Program-made: the position numbers and the translations under genes
Notes under the pieces: generated by a model
Databases searched by the model: none
What the model was told of the DNA's origin: nothing
Seen by the model: the letters and a program-made list of their open reading frames with translations, nothing else
Shown here: positions 46,493-55,250 of the stretch, piece after piece
Position numbering within the stretch: the stretch's first letter is position 1
Layout: each line of letters starts with the position of its first letter
Assembly (NCBI GenBank): GCA_964501335.1
Contig: CAZCTC010000025.1
Location: 33,409 to 97,408 of the forward strand
Source of the DNA: CAZCTC01 sp964501335
Lineage (GTDB): Bacteria; Chloroflexota; Anaerolineae; B4-G1; SLSP01
Direction of reading: 5' to 3'
Length of the DNA stretch: 64,000 bases

Positions 46493-49400
46493 TTACTTCT
46501 TAGGCTTCTTGGGGAAGCGGCTCAACACCACCACCGGCACCGGCATCTGCACCCGATCCCCCAGCTTCAACTCAGCCTGCGGCTTCGGAGCCCGCCGCGG
46601 CGTCACCAACACCGACAGCTGCAACCCTTCGGCCTGATAATCCTGATCCGCATAGGCCAGCCCCAACAAATAACCGTCGATATCCACCGCGCAGCTCAAC
46701 ACCTGCCCCACCACGCGCCCACGCGCATCGATCAGCCGGTCGAGCTGCTCCGGCTTGGGCATCCCCTTCTCCGGCACCCGGAACCGGATCACCTCAGCCT
46801 TGCGTTTCGCCTCGCGGGCAATGAAAGCCTCACGCCCCACAAAGAAAGGCTTATAAGTCTTCACATAGGTCCCGAATCCGGCATCCGCCATCGTCAAATT
46901 GAGCGGCCCCGCCATCTCATGCCCGTACAACGGCAAACCGGCCTCCGTGCGCAAACTGTCGCGCGAAGCCAGACCGCACGGTTTGGCCCCCGCCGCCAGC
47001 AGCGCCTTCCAGAAATCCACCAGCCGGTCGGGATGGACAAAAAGCTCGTAGGCCACCCGCTCGCCGGTATAACCCGTCCGGCTCACGATCACATCGAAGC
47101 CGCCCAGCGTCACCTGGCAGATTCCGGCCCAGAGCAAACCCTTCACCTTAGCCAGATCTCCGGCCGATCCGCCCAGCGAAAGCAAAATATCCTTCGCCTT
47201 AGGCCCTTGCAGCGCCAGCTCGGCCCGCATGTCGGCTCCGGCCTCCGCGGCCCGCAGATCGCGCAGCATCAACCCCTTGCCGCTCCAGCGCACCCACGGC
47301 CGCTGCGGATCGATCTGCGCCTCACCCCGGGCCACGGCATTCACCCAGGCCCAATCCTTATCGTTGTTCGACGCATTGACCACCACCAGATAGTATTCCG
47401 GCCCCATCTGGTAAACCATCAGATCGTCCATCGGAATGCCGTCCACATCGAAAAAAGCCGAATACTGCGACTGCCCCGGCTTGATCAGACCGACATCGTT
47501 CACCATCACCATATTCAGGAAGGCCGCCGCATCCGGCCCCTTCACATCCCAACAGCCCATATGGCTCACATCGAACAGCCCGGCCTCTTCGCGCACCACC
47601 CGGTGCTCTTCCAGATTGCTCGTATACCAAACCGGCATATCCCATCCCGCAAAAGGCACCATCCGTGCCCCCATCTCCCGATGGGTCGCATTGAGATAGG
47701 TCTTGCGCACAGGAGCATCCTTCGGCTCTTCCCAGTTGAACCGGGGCAACGCCGCGCCGGCCACTTCCTTATGCGACCAGGCCCCGATGAAATAAGGCTT
47801 GGCATAAGGACCGCTCTCCACCGTCAACGGCTGCGCCGGAGCCGGCGCCTCGCCCAGATCCCGCACGGCGTGCAGATAGGGCAGCCGCCCATAGACATCA
47901 TCAGTCGCCACATACCCATCGACCAGCTCCCGCAGCCAGGTCAAAACCCGCACGGCTTTCTCAGCCGGCAGATCCAGATAATAGTGAGAGCCATCGACCC
48001 GGGTCAACCACCCTGCCGCCATGACCGACCCGCCGGCCTCCAGCAGCGTCACCGACCGGGCCGCACCATCAGCCATCCCCAGAACATCCGACGGCGTCAA
48101 CCATTCCACAAAAGTCCCCACCAGCCGGCCTTCCAGCTCCAGACGCTCGAAAGCTCCCTTTCCAGCCGGCGCATCGTTGAGATAATAGAAATGCGGATAA
48201 CCACTCTCCCGGCCCGGCTGAGGGTCGAACGCCGCTGCAAGGGCCGCCAGATCCATCTTAACGGCCTCTAGCACGTCGAAATCGACCCGGGCACGATATT
48301 CTACGCCGTCGCGGCTTTCGGTCTTGTAGGGCTGCATAGCCTTGAAAAGCCGTGCAATATTGGCTGCAATGCGCTCCATCTCCGGCTCTTTCATCCCCCG
48401 CTCGGTCACCCAGGGCGTCCCCAGGCGCACACCGGAGGGATAAGCCGCCGTCTTATCGCCGGGGATGGTATTGCGATTAGCCACAATCCCGGCCAGATCC
48501 AGCAGCCGCGCCGCCGGTTCGCCCATCAACAGCGTCCCATCAGGTCCCTTGATCCCCTTGCAATCGATCAACACCATATGGGTATCGGTACCGCCGTAAG
48601 CCACCCGCACCCCTTCCCGTTCCAGGGCCTCAGCCAGCACTCGGGCATTGGCCACCGTCTGCTGCTGCACCTTGCGGAAATTCTCAGTCCGGGCCAGACG
48701 CGCCGCCACCGCAATCCCCGCAATGGATTCCAGATGCGGCCCGCCCTGGAATCCAGGGAAAACGGCGCGATCGATCTTGCGTGCCAGCGTGGCATCCGTC
48801 GTCAGGATCGCCGCCCCCCGCGGACCGGCCAGGGTCTTATGCGTGGTAAAGGTCACGATATCCGCAATCCCGACCGGATTGGGATAGAAACCGGTCGCAA
48901 CCATCCCCGCCACATGCGCGATATCGGCCAGGAGATAAGCCCCGACCTCTTTGGCAATCGCCTTCAACTGCTCCCAATCGGGGGCCCAGGGATAAGAGGT
49001 ATACCCCCCGATCAACAACTTGGGCTTGTGCTCCAACGCCAGCGCCCGAATCGCCTCATAGTCCAGGCGCTCGCTCTTCTCATCCACGCTGTAATAGACC
49101 ACATTGTAGGTCTTACCGGAATAAGCCACCTTGCTGCCGTGGCTCAGATGGCCGCCGACATGGAGCGCCATCGCCAGCATCGTATCGCCCGGTTGCAACA
49201 GCGCATACTCCACGGCCGTATTGGCCGGCGCCCCCGAAAGGGTCTGCACATTCACAAAAATCTTTTCCGCCGGCACTTTCGCCGTAGCAAAAGCCTCCGC
49301 CACCCGGCGGCGGGCTAACGGCTCCAGAATATCGGCATACTCCACCCCTTTGTAATAACGGGGATCGCTATAACGCCGGTAATGCCCCAACCGATCCTCA

Positions 49401-49630
49401 TAATCCAGGATCTCCTCCTGGGACATGGTGCGCGTTTCCTCATCAGGATACCCTTCAGCGTAGAGATGAGAAAAGACCGATCCCACAGCTTCATGCACAG
49501 CCGCCGGGGAAAACGATTCCGAAGGGATCATGACCAGCTTACGGGCCTGACGTTCGGCCTCATAAGCCAGCAAATCCGCCAGTTCGGGATCGATCTCGGC
49601 TAAGGGTTCACGGAAGAGAAAATCATCCAT
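46493..49630 (-). CDS. glyA-gcvT: Serine hydroxymethyltransferase-aminomethyltransferase fusion
   Basis: A 1045-residue fusion of two one-carbon enzymes. Residues 1-430 are a complete SHMT: IPSESFSP, the SGAPANTAVEYALLQPGD region, DIAHVAGM and the PLP-lysine motif TTHKTLAGPRG (Lys265). SHMT interconverts serine and glycine with tetrahydrofolate. A middle region (about 430-640) has no clear assignment. Residues about 640-1045 are a GcvT aminomethyltransferase: VPFAGWDMPVWY, LFDVSHMGCWDV, GIPMDDLMVYQ and a C-terminal barrel. GcvT passes the glycine methylene carbon to tetrahydrofolate in the glycine cleavage system. The frame is continuous with no stop or internal ribosome-binding site seen. 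AAGGAG precedes ATG 49630. gcvP and gcvH are not in the window. Confidence 0.93.
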   Translation of the reverse strand: MDDFLFREPLAEIDPELADLLAYEAERQARKLVMIPSESFSPAAVHEAVGSVFSHLYAEGYPDEETRTMSQEEILDYEDRLGHYRRYSDPRYYKGVEYADILEPLARRRVAEAFATAKVPAEKIFVNVQTLSGAPANTAVEYALLQPGDTMLAMALHVGGHLSHGSKVAYSGKTYNVVYYSVDEKSERLDYEAIRALALEHKPKLLIGGYTSYPWAPDWEQLKAIAKEVGAYLLADIAHVAGMVATGFYPNPVGIADIVTFTTHKTLAGPRGAAILTTDATLARKIDRAVFPGFQGGPHLESIAGIAVAARLARTENFRKVQQQTVANARVLAEALEREGVRVAYGGTDTHMVLIDCKGIKGPDGTLLMGEPAARLLDLAGIVANRNTIPGDKTAAYPSGVRLGTPWVTERGMKEPEMERIAANIARLFKAMQPYKTESRDGVEYRARVDFDVLEAVKMDLAALAAAFDPQPGRESGYPHFYYLNDAPAGKGAFERLELEGRLVGTFVEWLTPSDVLGMADGAARSVTLLEAGGSVMAAGWLTRVDGSHYYLDLPAEKAVRVLTWLRELVDGYVATDDVYGRLPYLHAVRDLGEAPAPAQPLTVESGPYAKPYFIGAWSHKEVAGAALPRFNWEEPKDAPVRKTYLNATHREMGARMVPFAGWDMPVWYTSNLEEHRVVREEAGLFDVSHMGCWDVKGPDAAAFLNMVMVNDVGLIKPGQSQYSAFFDVDGIPMDDLMVYQMGPEYYLVVVNASNNDKDWAWVNAVARGEAQIDPQRPWVRWSGKGLMLRDLRAAEAGADMRAELALQGPKAKDILLSLGGSAGDLAKVKGLLWAGICQVTLGGFDVIVSRTGYTGERVAYELFVHPDRLVDFWKALLAAGAKPCGLASRDSLRTEAGLPLYGHEMAGPLNLTMADAGFGTYVKTYKPFFVGREAFIAREAKRKAEVIRFRVPEKGMPKPEQLDRLIDARGRVVGQVLSCAVDIDGYLLGLAYADQDYQAEGLQLSVLVTPRRAPKPQAELKLGDRVQMPVPVVVLSRFPKKPKK

Positions 49631-49659
49631 ACATGGCTCCTTTTAGGCAATATTAGCAT

Positions 49660-49691
49660 TTTTGCGCCCTGCCGACCGGCAGAGCGCAAAA
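49660..49691. repeat. Hairpin upstream of glyA-gcvT
   Basis: TTTTGCGCCCTGCC (49660-49673) pairs with 49678-49691 with one mismatch and a 4-base loop, 30 bases before the start codon. The T-rich arm is first and the A-rich arm second. In the glyA-gcvT leader it could affect translation or RNA stability. Confidence 0.55.
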
Positions 49692-49710
49692 GATTTCGAT
49701 CTGTGGGGTT

Positions 49711-49830
49711 AGTCTGGAAAAAAAGCCCATATTTTCGGCGGCTTTCTGAAGCCGCCGAAAATATGAATAAAAATAACTCTCTGCCCATCCTGCGCGTCGC
49801 TTTTTACCAGAAAAGCCCCTGTTGCGGGGC
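49711..49830 (-). repeat. Composite intergenic hairpin element, copy 8
   Basis: AGTCTGGAAAAAAAGCC, a perfect 17-bp stem (49728-49744 with 49749-49765, loop TCTG), then ACTCTCTGCCCATCC and the flank TCGCTTTTTACCAG ending GTTGCGGGGCAC. Element sense matches the direction of both flanking genes. Confidence 0.8.
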
Positions 49831-49953
49831 ACAAAAACCGTTTTTGATCCGTTCTCATGAACAACCGCACAGGTCGCTTTGAAATGAAAAGATTTCTCCG
49901 CATCTTTGCGTCTGTTTACAACATCTTCGATCTGCGTTGAAAACCTCTTCCCC

Positions 49954-51525
49954 TCAAGGCCCATAGACCTTGTTAAGGTCATCCTGTAACTCTGGGAAAA
50001 CCACCTTCCCATCGACCACCCCCAGTGAAGCGGCCTCCGAAAGTGCCGCCTTGGCGTCGTCCTTACGATCCAGCGCCAGATAGACCCGCCCCAGCGTATG
50101 ATAAGCCTGCGCCTTTTGGATATCGTCCTTGGCCCACCGTACAGCCTGTTGCGCCAACCGCTCCGCTTCCGCCAGCCGCTCGGGGCGATAATCACAGTAG
50201 AAACGGGCAATCCCGTTGAGCACAGCAAAATCATAAGGCGCCAGCTTCTGCGCATAGAGGAAATCCGACTGAGCGCCCTCGATGTCCTGCTGAACCGCTC
50301 GCACGGTCCCCTGGGCCACATAAGCCATGGCCAGCTTGCTGTCAACCCGCACCGCCCGGGTAGCCGCCGCCTCAGCTTCACTTAAATTGTTCATCCGCAC
50401 ATAGACCAGAGTCAGCTGAGCTTCCGCCTCCGCATACTCCGGATTCAACTCCGCAGCCTGGTTCAATTCCCTGGCCGCATCTTCATCTTTTCCCTGATAG
50501 TAATACAATAACCCCAACCAGAAATGCGGCTCGGGCATATCCTCATTAAACGTCACCGCCGTACTGAACTGCGTCTCGGCCTCATTCCACTGCCGAAGGT
50601 AAAAATAAGCCCGCCCCAACCCGAGATAAGGTTCAGCGCGCGTAGCCGCCAGCAATTTGGCCTGTTCGAAATCCGATAACGCCTCAGGATAAGCCTGCAA
50701 CCGCAGATATTCCTCGCCACGCTGCAAGCGCAGATCGAGATTGTTGGGATCGCGGTTGATCCGCAAATCAAAGCGGGTTGATACGGCATCGACCGCCACG
50801 GGGGTCGAGGTGGGAATAATCACTTCCACAGAAGGAGTCGATATCTGCACGGTCTCACCGGTCGGCGTCGGCTCGCTGCCGCTCCACTCTACCGGAGTCA
50901 CATCCGGGAAAAATACCGTCGTGGGTACCAATGTGGGAGCCGCGGCATTCATATCGCCCATCAGAGAAATAAAAACATATCCAATTCCAATAAGAGCCCC
51001 CACAGAAAGCACCCCCAATACGCCCAAAATAGCCGTCTGCTGGGGAGTAAAAGCGCCCTTCTTCTTCTTTTTCTTATTGGGCGGAGGTTTGGGACTCTCC
51101 ATCGCCACAGGGATTCCTTCGGAAAGCATCATATCAGGAAGTGTGGATTCCGGAAGCACCGGCTCGTCAGCCTTGGGCTTGCCGTCGAACAGACCCTTCT
51201 TAGGTGCCGCTTCAGCCTCAGGCTCTTTCGCCTTACGGCCGAACCACCCCCCTCCTTTTTTAGGCTCCTCAGCCTGAGGGGCAGCACCGCCAAAAGGAGA
51301 ACCTCCCAGATCAAAAGGCGCCTGATCCGGGGATTTCCGACCAAACAGACCACCTCCGCTGTTCGCGGCCGGCTTTGAAGGCTTCTGCTGTTTATTGGAA
51401 GAATCCGTCGATGGAAGAAGTCCGTGACGGGAGATCTCTTCGCTACTTACGCGATCCAGGAGATCATCATCATCTTCGTTGATCTCTTCTTCCTCCGGGT
51501 TTCTGGGCCGACGAAACAGGCTCAT
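49954..51525 (-). CDS. Membrane-anchored TPR protein
   Basis: A 523-residue protein. An acidic, low-complexity N-terminus (EEEEINEDDDD, then Gly/Pro/Lys-rich segments to about 165) is followed by a Lys-rich stretch and one hydrophobic segment (about 180-205), a Thr/Pro-rich region, and at least six TPR units (about 270-515) placed outside the membrane by topology. ATG 51525 has AGGAGG upstream; an open frame runs on to 51633 without support. TPR proteins of this layout are common in Chloroflexota; the partner is unknown. Confidence 0.8.
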   Translation of the reverse strand: MSLFRRPRNPEEEEINEDDDDLLDRVSSEEISRHGLLPSTDSSNKQQKPSKPAANSGGGLFGRKSPDQAPFDLGGSPFGGAAPQAEEPKKGGGWFGRKAKEPEAEAAPKKGLFDGKPKADEPVLPESTLPDMMLSEGIPVAMESPKPPPNKKKKKKGAFTPQQTAILGVLGVLSVGALIGIGYVFISLMGDMNAAAPTLVPTTVFFPDVTPVEWSGSEPTPTGETVQISTPSVEVIIPTSTPVAVDAVSTRFDLRINRDPNNLDLRLQRGEEYLRLQAYPEALSDFEQAKLLAATRAEPYLGLGRAYFYLRQWNEAETQFSTAVTFNEDMPEPHFWLGLLYYYQGKDEDAARELNQAAELNPEYAEAEAQLTLVYVRMNNLSEAEAAATRAVRVDSKLAMAYVAQGTVRAVQQDIEGAQSDFLYAQKLAPYDFAVLNGIARFYCDYRPERLAEAERLAQQAVRWAKDDIQKAQAYHTLGRVYLALDRKDDAKAALSEAASLGVVDGKVVFPELQDDLNKVYGP

Positions 51526-51608
51526 CCACCACCTCCTGCAAAGAAATACTTCCAGTGCCAGTATATGCCCAGATACAGAAAAGGCAAGAAGACTGACAAC
51601 TCTATCAT

Positions 51609-51636
51609 TTGGCAATCCTTGAAACCATGGCAAAAT
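51609..51636 (+). promoter_or_regulatory. Possible promoter of sdaAB-sdaAA
   Basis: TTGGCA (51609-51614) and CAAAAT (51631-51636) are 16 bases apart, 27 bases before the sdaAB start. The -10 is weak. Confidence 0.35.
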
Positions 51637-51662
51637 AGAGCCGTTTAACCGAGGAGAAGAAC

Positions 51663-52346
51663 ATGACAGCTACCAATGAAATTTCCGTCTTCGATATCAT
51701 CGGCCCGATCATGGTCGGACCGTCCAGTTCCCATACAGCCGGCGCCGTCCGCCTGGGCCAGATCGCCCGTACCCTGCTCGACACCCCGCCCGAAACAGCC
51801 CGCATTGAACTTCACGGCTCCTTTGCCCGCACCGGCAAAGGCCACGGCACCGATAAAGCCCTCGTCGCCGGTCTGCTGGGCTTCGGCACTGAGGACGAGC
51901 GAATCCGCGACAGCTTTGCCTTTGCCGCCGCTCAAGGACTCCACTTTGAATTCACCGAAATCGATCTGGGCAGCGACGCCCATCCCAACTCCGTCCACAT
52001 GCTCCTGCAAAGCGGTACCCAACAGGTCGAAATTACCGGCGCGTCCATCGGCGGCGGCATGGTCGAAATCACCCGCCTGCAAGACTACCCGGTCCATTTC
52101 TCCGGCGATTACCACACCCTGATCGTCATCGCCCAGGATCAGCCCGGCACCATCAACACCATCACCGGCTGGCTGGGCAGCCACAATATCAACGTAGCCT
52201 TTCTGCGCGTCGGCCGACAAGGCCGCGGCGGCGAAGCCATCATGATCATCGAAACCGATGAACGCATCCCCGATGGTCTGGTCGGCCCCCTGCGTACCTT
52301 CCCCTGGGTCCGCTGGGTCCGCAAAATCAATAAAGTGGGAGCCTGA
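51663..52346 (+). CDS. sdaAB: L-serine dehydratase, beta subunit
   Basis: Part of the iron-sulfur L-serine dehydratase that turns serine into pyruvate and ammonia. The 227-residue protein has the family N-terminus SVFDIIGPIMVGPSSSHTAGA, the GSFARTGKGHGTDKALVAGLLG block and a C-terminal ACT domain (about 150-225, LIVIAQDQPGTINTITGWL), which may bind serine. GAGGAGAAG precedes the ATG. The alpha subunit follows after one base. Confidence 0.94.
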   Translation: MTATNEISVFDIIGPIMVGPSSSHTAGAVRLGQIARTLLDTPPETARIELHGSFARTGKGHGTDKALVAGLLGFGTEDERIRDSFAFAAAQGLHFEFTEIDLGSDAHPNSVHMLLQSGTQQVEITGASIGGGMVEITRLQDYPVHFSGDYHTLIVIAQDQPGTINTITGWLGSHNINVAFLRVGRQGRGGEAIMIIETDERIPDGLVGPLRTFPWVRWVRKINKVGA

Positions 52347-52347
52347 A

Positions 52348-53226
52348 ATGTTTAAAACCATTGCCGAACTCATTTCCCTGGCAGAAGCCGCCGGAACCCC
52401 GCTCCATACTATCGTCATGCGCCACGAAATGGAACAAAACAACACCACCGAAGAGGCTCTGCGCGCCAAAATGCACAAGCGCCTGACCGTCATGCGTCAC
52501 AGTATCCAGGAAGGATTGGAAAAACCGGTCCAGTCGATAAGCGGCTTCAGCGGCGGTAACGCTCACCGCTTCAATCAATGGCTGGAAAACAACCCACCGC
52601 TCACCGGTCCCCTGCTCAGCAAAGCCATCGCCCGCGCCCTGGCCGTCAGTGAAGTCAACGCCGGCATGGGCTGCATCGTCGCCACCCCCACGGCCGGCTC
52701 CGCCGGAGTCCTGCCGGCCGTCCTTTTCACACTTCAGGAAGCCCGCGGCCTGAGCGATACCACGCTGGTCAATGCGCTCTTCACCGCCGGCGGGATCGGG
52801 ATGGTGATCGTCCAACATGCCGCGGTCTCCGGGGCCCAGGGCGGCTGCCAGGCCGAAATCGGCAGCGCCACCGCCATGGCCGCCGCCGCCGCCGTCGAAG
52901 CCCTCGGCGGCACCCCACGCCAGGCCGGACAGGCGCTGGCCATGGCCCTCAAAGCGCTTCTCGGGTTGGTCTGCGACCCGGTCGCCGGACTGGTCGAAGT
53001 CCCCTGCATCAAACGCAACGCCGCCGGAGTCGCCCAGGCTTTCGTCGCCGTCGATCTGGCCCTGGCCGGCGTCGAAAGCGCCATCCCCCCCGACGAAGTG
53101 ATCGATGCCATGGCCCAGATCGGCCGCCGGATGGATGAACGCTTCAAAGAAACGGCCGAAGGGGGCCTCGCCGCCACGCCCACCGCCCGACTGCTGGCCC
53201 GCCGCGTCTGGGGAGATGCCCATTGA
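52348..53226 (+). CDS. sdaAA: L-serine dehydratase, alpha subunit
   Basis: The catalytic, 4Fe-4S-binding subunit. The 292-residue protein has cluster-ligand candidates Cys109 (GMGCIVATPTAGSAG), Cys167 (GGCQAEIGSA), Cys209 (LVCDPVAGLVEVPC) and Cys220. The oxygen-sensitive cluster fits an anaerobic or microaerobic life. ATG 52348 lies one base after the sdaAB stop. The stop overlaps the TTG start of rnhB. Confidence 0.94.
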   Translation: MFKTIAELISLAEAAGTPLHTIVMRHEMEQNNTTEEALRAKMHKRLTVMRHSIQEGLEKPVQSISGFSGGNAHRFNQWLENNPPLTGPLLSKAIARALAVSEVNAGMGCIVATPTAGSAGVLPAVLFTLQEARGLSDTTLVNALFTAGGIGMVIVQHAAVSGAQGGCQAEIGSATAMAAAAAVEALGGTPRQAGQALAMALKALLGLVCDPVAGLVEVPCIKRNAAGVAQAFVAVDLALAGVESAIPPDEVIDAMAQIGRRMDERFKETAEGGLAATPTARLLARRVWGDAH

Positions 53227-53882
53227 GCAGGCGCACCGCACCCACCCTGGAAAGCGAACTGGAATTCTGGGAACGCGACCTGCTGCGCGTCGCCGGCGTC
53301 GATGAAGTCGGGCGCGGCTGTTGGGCCGGCCCAGTCCATGCCGGCGCCGTCATCCTGCCGCCCGACCCCACCCTCCTCACCGCCCTGGAAAAAGTGCGCG
53401 ATTCCAAACAGCTCACCCCGCGAGGCCGCACGGCCCTCGTTCCGGTGATCCAGCAACAGGCCGTCGCTTTCGGCATCGGCCGCGCCGAAGCCTGGGAAAT
53501 CGATAAACTGGGCATCGTTCCCGCCACCCGCCTGGCCATGAAACGGGCCCTGGAACAGCTCGACCCGGCTCCCGAAGCCCTGATCATCGACATGATCCGG
53601 CTCTCCGACTTCCAACATTTGCCCCAGCGCGCCTATCCCTACGCCGACGCCCACAGCCTCTCGGTCGCCGCAGCCAGCATCCTCGCCAAGGTCGCCCGCG
53701 ACACCTGGATGATCGAAACCGCCGAAGTGGAATATCCCGGCTACGGCTTTGCCCATCATAAAGGCTACGGCACGGCCCAACATCAAAAAGCCCTGGAACA
53801 GTTAGGCCCCTGCCTTCAACATCGCTATTCCTTCCGTCCGGTGCAGCAGTTCCACCTGCGGGAAGAGCCGGAAGCCTCATGA
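53223..53882 (+). CDS. rnhB: Ribonuclease HII
   Basis: It cuts RNA in RNA-DNA hybrids and removes misincorporated ribonucleotides. The 219-residue protein has VAGVDEVGRGCWAGPV with Asp27 and Glu28, LIIDMIRL with Asp123 and YADAHSLSVAAASILAKV with Asp142, giving the full acidic active site. The start is TTG, overlapping the sdaAA stop as TTGA, with GGGGAGAT upstream. The stop overlaps the next gene as ATGA, so three genes are tightly coupled. Confidence 0.94.
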   Translation: MSRRTAPTLESELEFWERDLLRVAGVDEVGRGCWAGPVHAGAVILPPDPTLLTALEKVRDSKQLTPRGRTALVPVIQQQAVAFGIGRAEAWEIDKLGIVPATRLAMKRALEQLDPAPEALIIDMIRLSDFQHLPQRAYPYADAHSLSVAAASILAKVARDTWMIETAEVEYPGYGFAHHKGYGTAQHQKALEQLGPCLQHRYSFRPVQQFHLREEPEAS

Positions 53883-55072
53883 CCACCCCTTTGAAAATCG
53901 TCATCGTCGGCCCCTTTGGAATGCGTCCCCGCGGCACCATGAGCGTACGCGCCCTGCCGCTGGCCCGGGCCCTTGTCGAACGCGGTCACACGGTCACCAT
54001 GCTCCTGCCGCCCTGGCAAAACCCCGAAGATGCCGGGAAATGCTGGGACGATCAGGGCGTCCGCATTGAAAACCTGCCGCTGCCGGCCGGCCTTCCCGGC
54101 TGGTTCCACGGCCGGCTCACGCTGCACATGGTCCGGCGCGCCCTGCAACTGAAACCCGATGTCATCCACACCTTCAAACCCAAAGCCTACGCCGGATTGA
54201 CTCACTGGCTGCTGGCCCGTCTTCCCGCCGGCCGGCGCCCCCGCATCGTCGTAGACACCGACGACTGGGAAGGCCCCGGCGGCTGGAACGACCTCTCGCC
54301 CTACCCCAGCCCGCTCAAGGCCTTCTTCACCTGGCAGGAACGCTGGGGCAGCACCCATGCCGACGCCGTTACCGTGGCCAGCCGGGCCCTGGAAACGCTC
54401 ACCTGGGCCCTCGGCGTCCCGCCGGCCCGCGTTCACTACCTGCCCAACGGCGTCGCCTGGCAGGGTCCGGCCGTCACCCTGGCCCATCACCCCCGGCCCA
54501 CGCTCCTGCTTTATACCCGCTTTTTTGAATACGATCTGGAACGCCTGTGGCGAATCGTCTTAAATGTCCGGGCCCGGCGTCCGGCCGTACGCCTTCATGT
54601 CATTGGAAAAGGGCTCTTTGGGGAAGAAAAACGTCTGTTGGAAATGGCCCGCGCTGCCGACTGGAATGTAGTGGAAGGCAGCGCCAATCAGCAGGCCGAC
54701 CTGCTTTACACGGGATGGGCAGAGCCCGCCGCCCTGCCGGCACTCTTCGCCGGCGCCGACCTGGCGCTCTATCCCTTCGACGACACGCTGATCAACCGCA
54801 CCAAATGTTCGGTCAAATTGCTGGATCTGCTGGCCGCCGGGCTGCCGGTGGTAGGGGAAGCGGTGGGACAACTCACAGAATCGGTTATTTCCGGTGAAAC
54901 AGGGCTGCTGGTCCCTTCAGGAGACGAAGCAGCCTTTACTGCCGCCATTCTCAGCCTGCTGGACGATCCCGCCCGCCGCCTCAGCATGGGAGTCCATGCC
55001 GCCCGGGATATCCGCACCCGCCTCTCCTGGAACGACCTGGTCTTCACCACCGAAGCGGCGTACTCTAAATAG
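53879..55072 (+). CDS. Family 4-type glycosyltransferase
   Basis: A GT-B glycosyltransferase of 397 residues. The N-terminal domain begins IVIVGPFGMRPRGTMSVRALPLARAL and the inter-domain region has VHYLPNGV. The donor domain shows LLYTRFFEYDLERLW, HVIGKGLFGEE and, near the C-terminus, KCSVKLLDLLAAGLPVVGEAVGQ. The E-x7-E pattern is less clear than in the glycosyltransferase at 17594. Its substrate is unknown. Coupling to rnhB is probably only an operon economy. Confidence 0.83.
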   Translation: MTTPLKIVIVGPFGMRPRGTMSVRALPLARALVERGHTVTMLLPPWQNPEDAGKCWDDQGVRIENLPLPAGLPGWFHGRLTLHMVRRALQLKPDVIHTFKPKAYAGLTHWLLARLPAGRRPRIVVDTDDWEGPGGWNDLSPYPSPLKAFFTWQERWGSTHADAVTVASRALETLTWALGVPPARVHYLPNGVAWQGPAVTLAHHPRPTLLLYTRFFEYDLERLWRIVLNVRARRPAVRLHVIGKGLFGEEKRLLEMARAADWNVVEGSANQQADLLYTGWAEPAALPALFAGADLALYPFDDTLINRTKCSVKLLDLLAAGLPVVGEAVGQLTESVISGETGLLVPSGDEAAFTAAILSLLDDPARRLSMGVHAARDIRTRLSWNDLVFTTEAAYSK

Positions 55073-55074
55073 AG

Positions 55075-55190
55075 AAAAAACATGTTTTCGGCGGCTTCAG
55101 AAAGCCGCCGAAAACATTGATAAAAAAATTCTCTCCCCCCACCCTGCGCGTCGCTTTTGACCGGGCCAAAACCCTTTGCGAAACGCTAAA
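55075..55190 (-). repeat. Composite intergenic hairpin element, copy 9
   Basis: A 16-bp stem (55082-55097 with 55102-55117, loop CAGA), with the same arms as copy 1, then TTCTCTCCCCCCACCC and the flank TCGCTTTTGACCGGGCC with ACCCTTTGCGAAACGCTAAA. Confidence 0.8.
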
Positions 55191-55239
55191 GACAGCAAAA
55201 AGTCGCCGGCCCCCAAAGAGCCGGCGACTTTTTGCTGTC
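55191..55239. terminator. Bidirectional terminator between convergent genes
   Basis: A perfect 20-bp stem (55191-55210 with 55220-55239) with a 9-base loop carries an A-run in the 5' arm and a T-run in the 3' arm. It serves the plus-strand glycosyltransferase gene and leuS on the minus strand. It directly abuts composite element copy 9. Confidence 0.85.
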
Positions 55240-55250
55240 GATCCATCGCG

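Larger units (their letters stand above)
49631..49953. other. 323-bp intergenic region with hairpins, no gene
   Basis: It contains a hairpin directly upstream of the glyA-gcvT start (49660-49691) and composite element copy 8 (49711-49830). I see no glycine riboswitch. Confidence 0.55.

Noticed and set aside
46919..48271. 450-codon plus-strand open frame opposite glyA-gcvT
   Set aside because: The minus-strand frame is a clear SHMT-GcvT protein; the opposite frame is rich in Arg, His and Pro, as expected for an antisense shadow.
49631..49953. Glycine riboswitch before glyA-gcvT
   Set aside because: The region is occupied by hairpin elements; I could not find the conserved glycine aptamer core.
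53223..55072. Functional link between rnhB and the glycosyltransferase because of the ATGA overlap
   Set aside because: Such overlaps are frequent throughout this window and do not by themselves indicate a shared pathway.
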